Shown: positions 1 through 10,796, counted from the first letter of the stretch. The stretch: DNA of 34,975 nucleotides from an uncultured Clostridia bacterium (GCA_947630425.1 CANRHN010000016.1:1-34975), one strand, 5' to 3'. Numbers and translations are program-made. The notes: generated by a model not told the origin, from the sequence alone.

Positions 1-66
1 CCGCAGAAAGAGGGATCAAGCCGATTCAATTATATGTTGGGAAAATACCTACACCCCAACATTTGA
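1..66 (+). CDS. C-terminal fragment of an unidentified protein (partial, runs off window start)
   Basis: Frame 1 reads PQKEGSSRFNYMLGKYLHPNI then TGA at 64-66, convergent with trxA and followed by a hairpin terminator; too short to identify. Confidence 0.3.
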   Translation, partial: PQKEGSSRFNYMLGKYLHPNI

Positions 67-102
67 CATAGAGCCTAACAAAAAATATCAAGCTTACTTA
101 GC

Positions 103-135
103 AAAAAAGACGATTGAGTTGCCAATCGCCTTTTT
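103..135. terminator. Bidirectional intrinsic terminator between the left-edge fragment and trxA
   Basis: AAAAAAGA-CGATTG-AGTTGC-CAATCG-CCTTTTT; A/T runs on both sides of a 6-bp stem. Confidence 0.6.
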
Positions 136-151
136 GCGTAAACTTGTTTTG

Positions 152-463
152 TTAAATGTGTTTGGAAATTACTTGCGTCAACTCGTCCTCGTCGCACAAA
201 CCGATAACGCGGTCAACAAGCTCGCCGTCTTTGAAAATGCACACATTGGGAATGGATACGATCTTGTAACGCTTGGCAAGCTCCATTGCGTTATCGACAT
301 CCACCTTGCCGAATTTTACTTCGGGCATTTTCTCCGCCACCTCGTCGAGAATGGGCGCAAGCATTTTGCACGGACCGCACCAAGTAGCCCAAAAATCTAC
401 CACTGCCGTTCCTTGAGCAACAAATTCATCAAAATTTTCCGTTACATCCGTTATCTTACTCAC
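152..463 (-). CDS. trxA: Thioredoxin
   Basis: WATWCGPCKMLAPILDEVA active site, IVSIPNVCIF cis-Pro loop; GTG start at 463 with upstream GGAGAGG; the ORF-track ATG at 529 lies inside the upstream gene. Confidence 0.93.
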   Translation of the reverse strand: MSKITDVTENFDEFVAQGTAVVDFWATWCGPCKMLAPILDEVAEKMPEVKFGKVDVDNAMELAKRYKIVSIPNVCIFKDGELVDRVIGLCDEDELTQVISKHI

Positions 464-995
464 CTTTGTCCTCTCCTTGTTGATTTGTTGTTTTTTCGAT
501 GTTGTTTTCAGCGTCTGCTGCAGCAACATTGTTTACGGTATCATCGCTTGCTTGCGGATCGGTCGTCGCGGAGTTTTGAGGGGCGAGCGGTCGCACAATT
601 TCCACTATTTGCGGAGTTTCCATCCATTTGTGGCGGCGCAGCTTGTCTATCAAAGCAACAATTGCAAAGCCGATTGCCAATCCTCCCGCAAACATCAATG
701 CCGCAATCCACTCTTTCCACTTTAGCCCAATCGCCAAAAAGAACAAGCCGAGAGCGGGAACAAGCGGTATAAAATAGCCCACAAGCGCAAGTTTTGCGCT
801 GTTTGTTTCGGGAATTTCCAACATTACCGTGTCGCCGTCCTGCGCGCCGACGTTGTTGCTTGCCCAAAAGTCCACATGTTTTTGATGTTCGGTCATGCCG
901 CATTTTCCGCAAGACGCGCAAGCGGAATTACGTCCCACGCGCACTTTGGCAAATTCTTTTTTTACGCTAAGCACCACGCCTTGTTCATTCATCAT
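456..995 (-). CDS. SoxR-reducing system RseC family protein
   Basis: N-terminal GVVLSVKKEFAKVRVGRNSACASCGKCG Cys cluster followed by two TM helices; overlaps trxA start by 8 nt and aspS stop by 11 nt. Confidence 0.8.
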   Translation of the reverse strand: MMNEQGVVLSVKKEFAKVRVGRNSACASCGKCGMTEHQKHVDFWASNNVGAQDGDTVMLEIPETNSAKLALVGYFIPLVPALGLFFLAIGLKWKEWIAALMFAGGLAIGFAIVALIDKLRRHKWMETPQIVEIVRPLAPQNSATTDPQASDDTVNNVAAADAENNIEKTTNQQGEDKGE

Positions 996-2781
996 GATCC
1001 TCGCACTTGATTCCCAATTCTTTCAGCTGTTTGTCATCTACCGTTGAGGGCGCGTCACTCATCATGTCGCTGGCGTTTTGCATCTTGGGGAACGCAATAA
1101 CGTCCTTGATGTTGGCTGTATCGGTCAACACCATCACCAACCTGTCAAGCCCCAACGCCAAACCACCGTGTGGCGGCGTGCCGTACTTGAACGCGTCAAC
1201 AAAAAATCCAAAGCGATCTGCAATCTGTTCGTCGGAAAACCCGAGTGTTTCGAACATTAGCTTTTGCACGTCGCGATTGTAAATACGCATCGAACCTCCG
1301 CCCATTTCGTCACCGTTGATTACCACATCGTATGCCTTGGCGCGAACGCGAGCGGGATCTGTTTTCATGTACTGCAAATCCTCGTTTTTGGGGCTTGTAA
1401 ACGGGTGATGCATTGCAACAAACCTGCCTTCCTCTTCGGAGTACTCAAACAGCGGAAAGTCCACCACCCAAAGCGCGGCAAAATCGCCCTTTTTGTACAG
1501 CTCGAACTTGGCGGCAAGGTGACATCTGAGCGCGCCCAAGCTTACCACCGCCGTTTGCCAATCGCTGTCGGCAACCACAAGCGCAATGTCTCCCTGCTCC
1601 ATTTGCAGTGATGCGGCAATTGCGTTCAGTTCTTCTTCCGTGACTGCTTTTGCAAAACTGCACTTTACACCATCCTTGCCCAAACCGTACCAAGCAAGTC
1701 CTTTTGCTTTGTACGTTTTTACAAATTCCACAAGCTTGTCAAGCTCCTTGCGCGACAATTTGTCCGCACCCTGTTTAAGGACGATAGCGCGGACTGTTCC
1801 GCCCGCCTTCAAAGCGTTTGAAAACACAACAAAGCTACTGTTTTTTACCGTTTCGTCCAGCTTTTGAATTTCCATTCCAAAGCGCAAGTCCGGCTTGTCC
1901 GAACCAAAGCGGTTCATGCACTCCGTCCAAGGCAAGCGTAAAAAATGCTCGGGCAAATCCACTCCGCGGATTTGCTTGAACATACGCACAAGTAACCCCT
2001 CGGTCAGCGTCATAACCTCTTCTTCCTGATCCACAAAGCTCATTTCGAGGTCTATCTGCGTAAACTCCGGCTGACGGTTGGCGCGTAAGTCCTCGTCGCG
2101 GAAGCACTTGGCTATCTGAAAATACCTATCCATTCCGCCTATCATAAGCAATTGCTTGTACAGCTGCGGAGATTGCGGCAAGGCGTAGAAGCTACCCTGA
2201 CGAATTCTGCTCGGAACAAGGTAGTCACGCGCGCCCTCGGGCGTGGACTTGCCAAGCATTGGCGTTTCCACCTCTACAAATCCGTTTTCCGCAAGGTAAT
2301 TGCGCGTAATTTGATAAATTTTGCTGCGCGTGACAAGATTGCGTTGCAAATCTTCCCTGCGCAAATCCAAGTATCTGTATTTTAGACGTAACGCTTCGTT
2401 CGCTCCGTCGTCGCCGATACTGAACGGGGTGGTATCCGCTTCGGACAGTATTTTCAATTCCTCCGCAACCAACTCTACTTCGCCCGTTTTCATGTTGGGG
2501 TTCACGTTGTTGCCGACGCGACGACGTACTTTGCCCGTGACGGAAATTACGTACTCCAGCTTGAGCGTAGACGCCTTGTCAAGCAGGTCTCCGCTGCACA
2601 CGTCGGTGTCGAAAACAATTTGCATTATGCCGCTTCTGTCGCGCAACTGCAAAAATATCAATCCGCCAAGGTCGCGGCGTCTGTGTACCCAACCCATAAG
2701 GGTCAGTTCTTTTCCGATTTCGTTTGTCGTAACCTCGCCGCACATCAAAGTACGGCGTTGTCCGTTCAATAGTTCTGCCAT
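985..2781 (-). CDS. aspS: Aspartyl-tRNA synthetase
   Basis: MGWVHRRRDLGGLIFLQLRDRSG, FRDEDLRANRQPEFTQID, GLALGLDRLVMVL class II motifs; start chosen at MAELLNGQ (GGAGAAATC upstream). Confidence 0.96.
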   Translation of the reverse strand: MAELLNGQRRTLMCGEVTTNEIGKELTLMGWVHRRRDLGGLIFLQLRDRSGIMQIVFDTDVCSGDLLDKASTLKLEYVISVTGKVRRRVGNNVNPNMKTGEVELVAEELKILSEADTTPFSIGDDGANEALRLKYRYLDLRREDLQRNLVTRSKIYQITRNYLAENGFVEVETPMLGKSTPEGARDYLVPSRIRQGSFYALPQSPQLYKQLLMIGGMDRYFQIAKCFRDEDLRANRQPEFTQIDLEMSFVDQEEEVMTLTEGLLVRMFKQIRGVDLPEHFLRLPWTECMNRFGSDKPDLRFGMEIQKLDETVKNSSFVVFSNALKAGGTVRAIVLKQGADKLSRKELDKLVEFVKTYKAKGLAWYGLGKDGVKCSFAKAVTEEELNAIAASLQMEQGDIALVVADSDWQTAVVSLGALRCHLAAKFELYKKGDFAALWVVDFPLFEYSEEEGRFVAMHHPFTSPKNEDLQYMKTDPARVRAKAYDVVINGDEMGGGSMRIYNRDVQKLMFETLGFSDEQIADRFGFFVDAFKYGTPPHGGLALGLDRLVMVLTDTANIKDVIAFPKMQNASDMMSDAPSTVDDKQLKELGIKCEDHDE

Positions 2782-2794
2782 GATTTCTCCTGTA

Positions 2795-4078
2795 TTACAA
2801 GACGTATTTTTTGAGGTTGCGGGATTCCGTTTTGAAATTGTTAAGCACATACTCCCTGTCAATAACAACCTTCTTTGTTTCGCCTTCTTCATCGATGTCG
2901 TAGGAAATGTCCTCGACGATGTGTTCCATTATGCTTTGCAGACGGCGTGCGCCTATATCTTCCAAAGTGTTGTTTTGTTCGTAAGCAACGTTTGCAATCT
3001 CGGCAATGCCGTCTTGGGTAAAGCTGAGATCGATCTTGTCTACCGCAAGCAACTTTTTGTACTGCTGCGTAATTGCGTTTTCCGGCTCGGTAAGAATTTT
3101 GATAAAATCGTCCACGCCCAAGCTGTCAAGCTCCACCAAAACGGGGAAACGTCCCTGCAACTCGGGAATAAGGTCGGAAACCTTGCTGACGTGGAATGCG
3201 CCGCTTGCAATGAACAAAATATAGTCGGTTTTGATGTTGCCGTATTTGGTGGAAACCGTGCAGCCTTCAACGATGGGTAAAATGTCGCGCTGTACGCCCT
3301 CGCGGGAAACATCGGGACCGTTTTGAGACGCTTTGCCGGCAATTTTGTCCATTTCGTCTATAAAAATCACTCCGTCGTTTTCGGCGCGCTTCAACGCCTC
3401 GCTCTCCACGCTGTCAAGATCGATAAGCTTTTCGCCTTCTTCCGAAGCAATGAGTCGCAACGCTTCCTCAACGGTTACGGTGCGTTTTTTTGTCTTTTTG
3501 GGCAAAATGTTTCCGAAAATGCTGCCGATGTTTATTTCGCCGCCGCCCGCCTGCAATTCTACGGGCTTAGGAATGTCGGCAACGTCAATTTCCACCTGCA
3601 TTTGGTCAAGGTTATGCTTTGAAACCTCGTCTATCACAGCAACCTTTGTGATGTCCTGCGGAAGCTCGTTGGATTGCTTCATCAGCAAGTCGGCAACCTT
3701 GTCTACCGCTCGCTCGAACGCGCGCGATTCCACTTCCTTGTAACGCTCGTCCTTGACAAGACGTATCGACACCTCAACAAGATCGCGGATCATGCTTTCA
3801 ACGTCTCTCCCGACATAGCCCACCTCGGTGTACTTTGTGGCTTCGACCTTGAGAAACGGCGCTTTGACGATTTTTGCAAGTCTGCGGGCAATTTCCGTTT
3901 TGCCTACGCCCGTCGGACCTTTCATAATGATGTTTTTGGGGGTGATTTCTTCCCTCTCCGCAAGAGGCAACTGACTGCGACGGTATCTGTTACGCAAAGC
4001 AATGGCTACTGCCTTTTTTGCATTGAATTGCCCCACAATGTAGCGGTCAAGCTCGTTTACTATTTGTTTGGGTGTCAT
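2795..4078 (-). CDS. hslU: ATP-dependent protease ATPase subunit HslU (ClpY)
   Basis: GPTGVGKTEIARRLAK Walker A, GYVGRDVESMIRDL pore motif, VIFIDEMDKIA Walker B; adjacent to hslV. Confidence 0.96.
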   Translation of the reverse strand: MTPKQIVNELDRYIVGQFNAKKAVAIALRNRYRRSQLPLAEREEITPKNIIMKGPTGVGKTEIARRLAKIVKAPFLKVEATKYTEVGYVGRDVESMIRDLVEVSIRLVKDERYKEVESRAFERAVDKVADLLMKQSNELPQDITKVAVIDEVSKHNLDQMQVEIDVADIPKPVELQAGGGEINIGSIFGNILPKKTKKRTVTVEEALRLIASEEGEKLIDLDSVESEALKRAENDGVIFIDEMDKIAGKASQNGPDVSREGVQRDILPIVEGCTVSTKYGNIKTDYILFIASGAFHVSKVSDLIPELQGRFPVLVELDSLGVDDFIKILTEPENAITQQYKKLLAVDKIDLSFTQDGIAEIANVAYEQNNTLEDIGARRLQSIMEHIVEDISYDIDEEGETKKVVIDREYVLNNFKTESRNLKKYVL

Positions 4079-4079
4079 C

Positions 4080-4631
4080 TTACGCCTCCTCTACGGTGAT
4101 GTTACCGTTGGTAAACACACAAATTTCGCTGGCAATCTCCAAAGACTTGGCGGCAATTTCCTTGGCAGACAAATCGGTGTTGCGAATGAGAGCCTTTGCA
4201 GCCGCAAGCGCATAATTTCCGCCGCTGCCGATTGCGCACACGCCGTCGTCCGGTTCGATGACGTCTCCCGTTCCGGAAAGCAAGTAAATATTTTCCTTGT
4301 CCGCAACGATCATCATTGCTTCCAACTTGCGCATCACGTTGTCGCGACGCCAAAGTTGCGCCACTTCCACGGCGGAACGCAACAAATTTCCGCTGAACTT
4401 TTGCAACATTTCTTCAAATTTTTCGGATAACGTAAAAGCGTCTGCCACAGAGCCTGCAAAGCCCGTGACGATTTTTCCGTCAAAAATACGGCGCACCTTT
4501 ACGGCGTTACCCTTCATAATGACGGTTTGACCTTGCGTCACTTGTCCGTCGCCTGCAACGGCAATTTTTCCGTCACGCTTTACGGCACAAATGGTTGTTC
4601 CCTTGATGGTGTCGGCAAAAACTTCTGACAT
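4080..4631 (-). CDS. hslV: ATP-dependent protease peptidase subunit HslV (ClpQ)
   Basis: [39 protein letters not shown] HslV signature. Confidence 0.95.
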   Translation of the reverse strand: MSEVFADTIKGTTICAVKRDGKIAVAGDGQVTQGQTVIMKGNAVKVRRIFDGKIVTGFAGSVADAFTLSEKFEEMLQKFSGNLLRSAVEVAQLWRRDNVMRKLEAMMIVADKENIYLLSGTGDVIEPDDGVCAIGSGGNYALAAAKALIRNTDLSAKEIAAKSLEIASEICVFTNGNITVEEA

Positions 4632-4641
4632 ATATTTCTCC

Positions 4642-5943
4642 TTAAATGTTTTTTACTGTTTTGTTCATAACGCTCAACGCTCTGCTTACGTAAGCTTGCT
4701 TGCGTTGAGCTTTGTCACGTATATTCTCACTCAAAGGCGCAAGAATTCCAAAGCTACTGTTCATGGGCGCATACTCTCCGAAATCGGTGGAAACATGCTT
4801 GCACAATGCGCCTGTTATGGTTTCTTCGCCAAATTCAACGGGCGGCAGTTCGGAAAAAATTCTGTATGCCTGCACGGCAGCCACCAAACCGCTGACGGCA
4901 GACTCCATATAACCTTCTACGCCCGTCAATTGCCCCGCAAAAAACAGTTTGGGGTTCGCTTTCGACTGAAAGTACCCGTTGAGCAGCTTGGGCGCATTGA
5001 TGTATGTGTTGCGGTGCATAACTCCGTAACGCACAAATTCGGCGTTTCGCAAAGCTGGTATCAAAGAAAACACGCGTTTTTGTTCGCCGTATTTGAGATT
5101 TGTCTGAAAGCCGACCAGATTGTACCGCGTGCCTTCGGCGTTTTCCTTGCGAAGTTGCAAAACGGCATAAGGCTTTTCCTCTTTGCGCTCGTCACGCAAC
5201 CCCACGGGTTTAAGCGGACCAAAGCGCATTGTATCCACGCCGCGTTTTGCCATCACCTCTATAGGCATGCAGCCCTCAAACACGTTGTTTTCAAAATCTT
5301 TCAGCTCCACCGTTTCTGCCGCAACAAGATTTTCGTAAAATGTCAAATACTCCTGCTTGTTCATCGGGCAATTAACGTAGTCCGCGTCGCCCTTTCCGTA
5401 TCGACTTGCGACAAAGGCGCTGTCAAAGTCAACGCTTTCGGCGGTCACTATCGGAGCTACCGCGTCGAAAAAGAACAAAAATTCATTTCCGAAAAGACAT
5501 CTGAAAGCGGGTATAAGATTTTCGTCTGTCAGCGGACCCGTTGCTACGATTACAAAGTCGTAACCGACCGTTTCGAGATTGCTTTCAACGCGACATTCTC
5601 TGTGAAAGTTGGGAAACGCGTTCAGTGCCTCCGTTACTTTTTGAGAAAATGCAAATCTGTCAACAGCCAATGCGTTTCCCGCGGGAACGCGAGTTTGTTC
5701 CGCCACACGCACAATCAAGCTGTCCAACAGCCGCATTTCCGCCTTGAGCAAGCCGCCGGAAGTGGTCAAATCGTCGCTTTTGAAGGAGTTGGAACACACC
5801 ACCTCGCAAAGACTGTCCAAGTGATGAGCAGGGGAATGTTTTGCGGGCTTCATTTCCGCAAGAGTGACGTCCACCCCGCGCTTAAGCAATTGATAGCACG
5901 CCTCACAACCCGCAAAGCCTCCGCCGATGACCTTAGCTTTCAC
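4642..5943 (-). CDS. trmFO: Methylenetetrahydrofolate--tRNA-(uracil-5-)-methyltransferase TrmFO
   Basis: [36 protein letters not shown] and CSNSFKSDD; topA-trmFO-hslV synteny. Confidence 0.95.
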   Translation of the reverse strand: MKAKVIGGGFAGCEACYQLLKRGVDVTLAEMKPAKHSPAHHLDSLCEVVCSNSFKSDDLTTSGGLLKAEMRLLDSLIVRVAEQTRVPAGNALAVDRFAFSQKVTEALNAFPNFHRECRVESNLETVGYDFVIVATGPLTDENLIPAFRCLFGNEFLFFFDAVAPIVTAESVDFDSAFVASRYGKGDADYVNCPMNKQEYLTFYENLVAAETVELKDFENNVFEGCMPIEVMAKRGVDTMRFGPLKPVGLRDERKEEKPYAVLQLRKENAEGTRYNLVGFQTNLKYGEQKRVFSLIPALRNAEFVRYGVMHRNTYINAPKLLNGYFQSKANPKLFFAGQLTGVEGYMESAVSGLVAAVQAYRIFSELPPVEFGEETITGALCKHVSTDFGEYAPMNSSFGILAPLSENIRDKAQRKQAYVSRALSVMNKTVKNI

Positions 5944-8155
5944 TTACTTCACCGCCATCGTAGTCGCATTCCTTGTTAGAACAGCGGACGTACTTTTTGC
6001 CACGCAAGGTTTTGTAAACAAGGTGCGCGCCGCACTTCGGGCAAAGTTTTCCCGTGGGCACATCCCAAGACATAAAATCGCAATCGGGGTAGCCCGTACA
6101 GCCGTAAAACGTTATGCCTCTTTTGGAAATTCTCTTGGTGACGTTTTTGCCACACTTGGGACATTTGGCAACGACTTCCGTTATCGGACGGGTGTTGCGA
6201 CAATTCGGGTAGTTGCTGCACGCAAGATATTTGCCGTACTTGCCTTGACGTTCCAACATCTTTGCGCCGCAAATTTCGCACACTATGTCCGTCATTTTGG
6301 CAGGCGTTTTTTCTTTGAGACTCTTGATGTTTGAGCAGGCGGGGTAATTGCTGCACGCAAGATATTTGCCGTATCTGCCCGTTTTTACCACCATCGGCGC
6401 GCCACATTTGTCGCATACTTCGTCGGAGACCTCGTCCTGAACGGCAACCTTGCGAGAACGCATTGCGGTGTCCACTTCTTTGAGCATGGGCTTGTAGAAG
6501 CTGTCTACCACAGCGTACCAGGGTTCGCCGTTATCCTCGATTGCGTCCAATCTGTCCTCCATTTCGGCGGTGAACTGAACGTCTACCACTTCGCTGAAGT
6601 ACTGTTGAAGATACTCCGTCACTTGTATGCCGAGATTGCTCGGAACAAGCGACTTGCCGTCCTTTGTGACATATTCGCGCTTGTAAAGCGTTTGCATGAT
6701 GGTTGCGTAAGTGCTGGGACGCCCGATGCCCTTTTCTTCCATTGCTTTGATGATGCTTGCCTCCGTGTAGCGGGCAGGCGCTTTGGTAAAGCGTTGTTCC
6801 GAATTGAGCTTGACAAGTTTGAGCTTGTCGCCCACTTCCAATTGCGGAAGCGCGGCGTTGTCGTCGTCCTCGTCCTTTTCCTTGCTTTTTGTTTCGCCGT
6901 AAATGGCAAGATACCCGTCAAAAACAGGCGTTCTGCCCGTTGCCGTAAGACCGCAACTGCCGCACTTTACGGACACAGACACGCTGTTGAAGGTTGCGGG
7001 CGCAGCCTGACTTGCCAAAAAACGCTCGTAAATCAGCTTGTACAGCAAATATTGATTGCGCTGCACTTTGTCCTTTATGGATTCGGGAGTTAGCTCGAGA
7101 TTTATCGGACGAATTGCTTCGTGCGCGTCCTGCGCCTGTTTTTTGGTGGCATAAAAGTTGGGTTTTTCGGGTATATAATTTTTTCCGTAAACCGTGGCAA
7201 TTCTGTCGCGTGCGGCAAAAATCGCTTCGTTAGACACGCGCACCGAGTCGGTACGAATATAAGTTACCAATGCGACATGCCCCATACCGGCAATATCGAA
7301 CCCCTCATACAGCTGTTGCGCAACAGACATGGCAATGTTGGACGTCATACGAAGCTTGTTCACGGCGTCCTGTTGCATTGTGCTGGTTGTAAAAGGCGGT
7401 TGCGGACGGGATTGCGTAACGGACCGTTTGACGGCGGAAACGACGTATTCGTTGGTGTTGAGCGTTTTCACCACCTCGTCGCTCTGTTCTTTGTTTTGCA
7501 ACTTGAGCTTTTTGCCGTTTTGCTCCGTCAGCACTGCCTTGAACTGCGGTTTGGATTTGGGTTTTTCCAGCAACGCGGAAATGTGCCAAAATTCTTCGGG
7601 TTTGAATTTTTTTATTTCCTTTTCGCGGTCTACAATGATACGCAACGCCGCCGATTGAACTCTGCCCGCAGAAAGCTTGTTTGTTATTTTTTTGCACAGC
7701 ACGGGAGACAAAGTGTAACCGACAAGTCTATCCAAAACCCTACGCGCCTGTTGTGCCGCCACCAATCCTTTGTTGATGTAGTCGGGATTTTGAATTGCGT
7801 TGTTTACCGCTTTTTTGGAAATCTCGTTGAACATAATACGGTTCTTCTCGTTGGGATCGAGACCGAGCGCGCATTGCAAATGGTACGAAATAGCCTCTCC
7901 TTCACGGTCAGGGTCGGTTGCGAGGTAAACTTTTTCCGCGCGAGCCACTTCTTTTTTGAGTCGCTCTATAGTTTCGCGCTGGTCCGGTTTGCGTGCCGAA
8001 AGTTGAGGCTCATAGTTGTGATCGAAATCTATGCCCATTTCCTTGTCGGGCAAATCCCAAATGTGTCCGCGCGAAGCGTCCACGCGGTAGTCGGGTCCGA
8101 GATATTTTCCTATTGTTTTAGCCTTTGCGGGCGATTCAACAATTACAAGTTTCAT
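5933..8155 (-). CDS. topA: DNA topoisomerase I with four C-terminal zinc ribbons
   Basis: MKLVIVESPAKAKTIGKYLG Toprim, YIRTDSVRVS active site, GIGRPSTYATIMQTL, then tandem CxxC zinc ribbons. Confidence 0.97.
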   Translation of the reverse strand: MKLVIVESPAKAKTIGKYLGPDYRVDASRGHIWDLPDKEMGIDFDHNYEPQLSARKPDQRETIERLKKEVARAEKVYLATDPDREGEAISYHLQCALGLDPNEKNRIMFNEISKKAVNNAIQNPDYINKGLVAAQQARRVLDRLVGYTLSPVLCKKITNKLSAGRVQSAALRIIVDREKEIKKFKPEEFWHISALLEKPKSKPQFKAVLTEQNGKKLKLQNKEQSDEVVKTLNTNEYVVSAVKRSVTQSRPQPPFTTSTMQQDAVNKLRMTSNIAMSVAQQLYEGFDIAGMGHVALVTYIRTDSVRVSNEAIFAARDRIATVYGKNYIPEKPNFYATKKQAQDAHEAIRPINLELTPESIKDKVQRNQYLLYKLIYERFLASQAAPATFNSVSVSVKCGSCGLTATGRTPVFDGYLAIYGETKSKEKDEDDDNAALPQLEVGDKLKLVKLNSEQRFTKAPARYTEASIIKAMEEKGIGRPSTYATIMQTLYKREYVTKDGKSLVPSNLGIQVTEYLQQYFSEVVDVQFTAEMEDRLDAIEDNGEPWYAVVDSFYKPMLKEVDTAMRSRKVAVQDEVSDEVCDKCGAPMVVKTGRYGKYLACSNYPACSNIKSLKEKTPAKMTDIVCEICGAKMLERQGKYGKYLACSNYPNCRNTRPITEVVAKCPKCGKNVTKRISKRGITFYGCTGYPDCDFMSWDVPTGKLCPKCGAHLVYKTLRGKKYVRCSNKECDYDGGEVSES

Positions 8156-9240
8156 TCAATTCCTCCATACAGTCGGTAGACGTTGCCTGCCAACTTAGCA
8201 ATTATACTCCTTAATTCCAAATTTGCCAACAAAAAATTCAGTTCGGAAGGGGATATGCCCGTTTGTACCACCAATTGGTCAAAACTGAGTTGCCCCGCAG
8301 CCAAAGCATTGACAACAGCTTGTTCTTCGATACTCATTTGATAGTTTACGCTTGCCTTTTGCCTTTCATCCAATCCGTAAAAAGCAAGTATGTCTCGCGG
8401 CGTGGTTACGCATGCGCCTTGAATGGTTTTTATCAGCCGATTGCTGCCCACAAAGCCGGAATCGTAAATTTCACCGGGGACAACAAATACGTCTCTGCCC
8501 TGTTCCAACGCAAGTTCCACCGTGGAATTTGTGCCGCTCTTTGCTGGAGCTTGACACACCAACACTCCCTTTGACAAACCGGAAACAATGCGGTTGCGAT
8601 GCGGAAAGCGATATGTAAGAGGCAGAGCGTTCAGTCCATATTCGGACACAAGCAAACCGCCGCTTTCCACAATTCTGTCCGCAAGACCTTGATTTGCCGC
8701 GGGGTAAACGTTGAGAAGTCCGCCGCCCAAAACGGCTATCGTTTTGCCCTGTTCCTCAAGGGTTGTTTCGTGCGCAATGCTATCCACACCGTAAGCAAGT
8801 CCGCTGACGATAGTAAATTTTTCACATAAAATTGCGGTAAAATCGTGAGCGATACGTCTCCCGTAGGAGGAAACTTTGCGCGTTCCTATAACGGCAAGGC
8901 AGTTGGACGACAAAAGATCGGCGTCTCCTTTGCAAAAAAGAACGTAGGGTCTTTCGTCTATGTTGCAAAGCGTCTCGGGGTATTGGGAAGAAAAGCAAGT
9001 TACCGCAACAACCTCTTGTTTTTCCAGCTTCTCAACGCACTTGTCGTACTCGCGATTTTTGATTGCATGCGACAGCTTCTTAAAGTTCTCTTGCAGCAGT
9101 TCCTGCGCTTCCCGACAATCGTCAAAATTTGCGACAAAATCCTCCGCGCCGTCAAACAAGTCCCACAATTGAAAAAACTTTGTTGCGGACACGCCGTTTT
9201 CACCGAACAAAATGCAAATTTTTTCTTCTAACGTGTACAT
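8152..9240 (-). CDS. dprA: DNA-processing protein DprA
   Basis: GTRKVSSYGRRIAHDF, SGLAYGVDSIAHETTL, FPHRNRIVSGLSKGVLVCQAPAKSGTNSTVELALEQGRDVFVVPGEI Rossmann-fold motifs. Confidence 0.95.
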   Translation of the reverse strand: MYTLEEKICILFGENGVSATKFFQLWDLFDGAEDFVANFDDCREAQELLQENFKKLSHAIKNREYDKCVEKLEKQEVVAVTCFSSQYPETLCNIDERPYVLFCKGDADLLSSNCLAVIGTRKVSSYGRRIAHDFTAILCEKFTIVSGLAYGVDSIAHETTLEEQGKTIAVLGGGLLNVYPAANQGLADRIVESGGLLVSEYGLNALPLTYRFPHRNRIVSGLSKGVLVCQAPAKSGTNSTVELALEQGRDVFVVPGEIYDSGFVGSNRLIKTIQGACVTTPRDILAFYGLDERQKASVNYQMSIEEQAVVNALAAGQLSFDQLVVQTGISPSELNFLLANLELRSIIAKLAGNVYRLYGGIE

Positions 9241-9241
9241 T

Positions 9242-10765
9242 CTACACCCTGTATTTTCTGTCTAACTGACGATATTGCAGCGATTCGGCAACATGCTTGA
9301 CGGTAATGTTTTCCGAACCGTCCAAATCGGCGATTGTACGCGAAACCTTCAGTATTCTGTTGTATGCGCGCGCCGTGAGGTTTAGCTTTTGGAAAGAATC
9401 CTCCAACAATTGCATGCTCGGTTTGTCTAATTTGCAAAACTTTTTGATGTCTGCCGACGTCATTTGCGCGTTGCACCTGCGCCCGAAAGGCGAAAGTCGT
9501 TTCATTTGTATATCTCTGGCTCTGTTGACGCGCTCGCGAATTGCAGAGGACGGCTCTGCAAAATTGTCCGTTTGCAACTCGTCATAGCTTACGTTGTCAA
9601 CCTCGATATGTATGTCGATCCTGTCTAACAACGGACCGGAAAGTTTGTTGAGATACCTGTGAATTTGCGACGCCGTACACTTGCACTCTGCCGTTGCGCT
9701 GCCGTAATTGCCGCAAGGACACGGGTTCATGCTTGCAATGAGCATAAAATCCGCGGGATAGGTAACGGAAATTGCATTTCGGGACACGGTGATTACGCCG
9801 TCCTCCAGCGGCTGGCGTAAAGTTTCCAATGTCTGACGGTTGTATTCGGGCAATTCGTCAAGGAAAAGCACGCCGTTGTGCGCCAAGCTGATTTCTCCGG
9901 GGCGCGCCTTGTTGCCGCCGCCCGTCAACGCCACCATTGTTGAAGAGTGATGCGGAGTGCGGAACGGACGTTCGTATATAAAACCGTCCAACTGCCCCGA
10001 AACGCTGTGGATTTTTGCCACTTCCAACGCTTCCTCAAAGGAAAGATTGGGCATAATCGAGGGAACTGCGCGAGCAAGCATGGTTTTACCTGCACCGGGC
10101 GGACCGATCATAATGATGTTGTGACCGCCCGCAACGGCAATTTCCATTGCGCGCTTTGCCGCATACTGTCCTTTGATGTACTTAAAATCGTAATCGCTGT
10201 GATTTACTTCCAAATCGTTCTTCCAACTGCGAATGGCAATGGGTTCTAACTGACGTTGATTTGTCAAAAATTCCACAGCTTCGCGCAAGGTTTCCACGGC
10301 GTAAACCGTTGCGCCCTCTATAAACATCGCTTCGTTGGCGTTTCCCTTGGGTATGACAAAAGTCTTTTCGCCCTGTTGCACCGCCGTTATCAGCATGGGC
10401 AACAAGCCGTTGACTTTGCGCACCTCGCCGTTGAGGGACAGCTCGCCCAAAACAATCGGTCTTTTGAGCTGTTCGTAAGGAATTTGTTTGCTTGCGGCAA
10501 GCATTCCGACAGCAATGGGCAAATCGTACAAGCTTCCTTCTTTTTTTACGTCGGCAGGCGCAAGATTTACAACCACCGCGGCAACAGGGTACTGATAACC
10601 GCTGTTCTTCATTGCGGAGCGAACACGCTCTTTGGATTCTTTTACCGCTGTGTCTGCCAACCCAACAATGTCGTAGGACGGCAATCCGGCGTGCATATCG
10701 ATTTCTGCCTGAACGGGAAATCCGTCCAATCCTTTGAGCCCGTAGCTCTTTACCAAAGCAAGCAT
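9242..10765 (-). CDS. comM: YifB/ComM family Mg-chelatase-like AAA+ ATPase
   Basis: GLPSYDIVGLADTAVKESKERVRSA, IGPPGAGKTMLARAVPSIMP, FRTPHHSSTMVALTGGG; start at MLALVKSYGLKG with upstream AGGAGAAAAT. Confidence 0.94.
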   Translation of the reverse strand: MLALVKSYGLKGLDGFPVQAEIDMHAGLPSYDIVGLADTAVKESKERVRSAMKNSGYQYPVAAVVVNLAPADVKKEGSLYDLPIAVGMLAASKQIPYEQLKRPIVLGELSLNGEVRKVNGLLPMLITAVQQGEKTFVIPKGNANEAMFIEGATVYAVETLREAVEFLTNQRQLEPIAIRSWKNDLEVNHSDYDFKYIKGQYAAKRAMEIAVAGGHNIIMIGPPGAGKTMLARAVPSIMPNLSFEEALEVAKIHSVSGQLDGFIYERPFRTPHHSSTMVALTGGGNKARPGEISLAHNGVLFLDELPEYNRQTLETLRQPLEDGVITVSRNAISVTYPADFMLIASMNPCPCGNYGSATAECKCTASQIHRYLNKLSGPLLDRIDIHIEVDNVSYDELQTDNFAEPSSAIRERVNRARDIQMKRLSPFGRRCNAQMTSADIKKFCKLDKPSMQLLEDSFQKLNLTARAYNRILKVSRTIADLDGSENITVKHVAESLQYRQLDRKYRV

Positions 10766-10796
10766 ATTTTCTCCTAAGTTGAATAATCTACGTATA

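Noticed and set aside
985-2892. Long N-terminal extension of aspS in the ORF track
   Set aside because: The extension overlaps the hslU 3' end and lacks homology; MAELLNGQ with an SD is the credible start.
4591-5979. 462-aa plus-strand ORF opposite trmFO
   Set aside because: Antisense shadow of a clear trmFO CDS; Cys/His/Phe-rich composition with no recognisable domain, typical of reverse-frame translation.
6204-6381. Repeated DNA block (GGGTARTTGCTGCACGCAAGATATTTGCCGTA) in two copies
   Set aside because: Explained by tandem zinc-ribbon domains (GKYGKYLACSNYP) at the C-terminus of TopA.
7121-8179. 352-aa plus-strand ORF opposite topA
   Set aside because: Antisense to topoisomerase I; no domain features.
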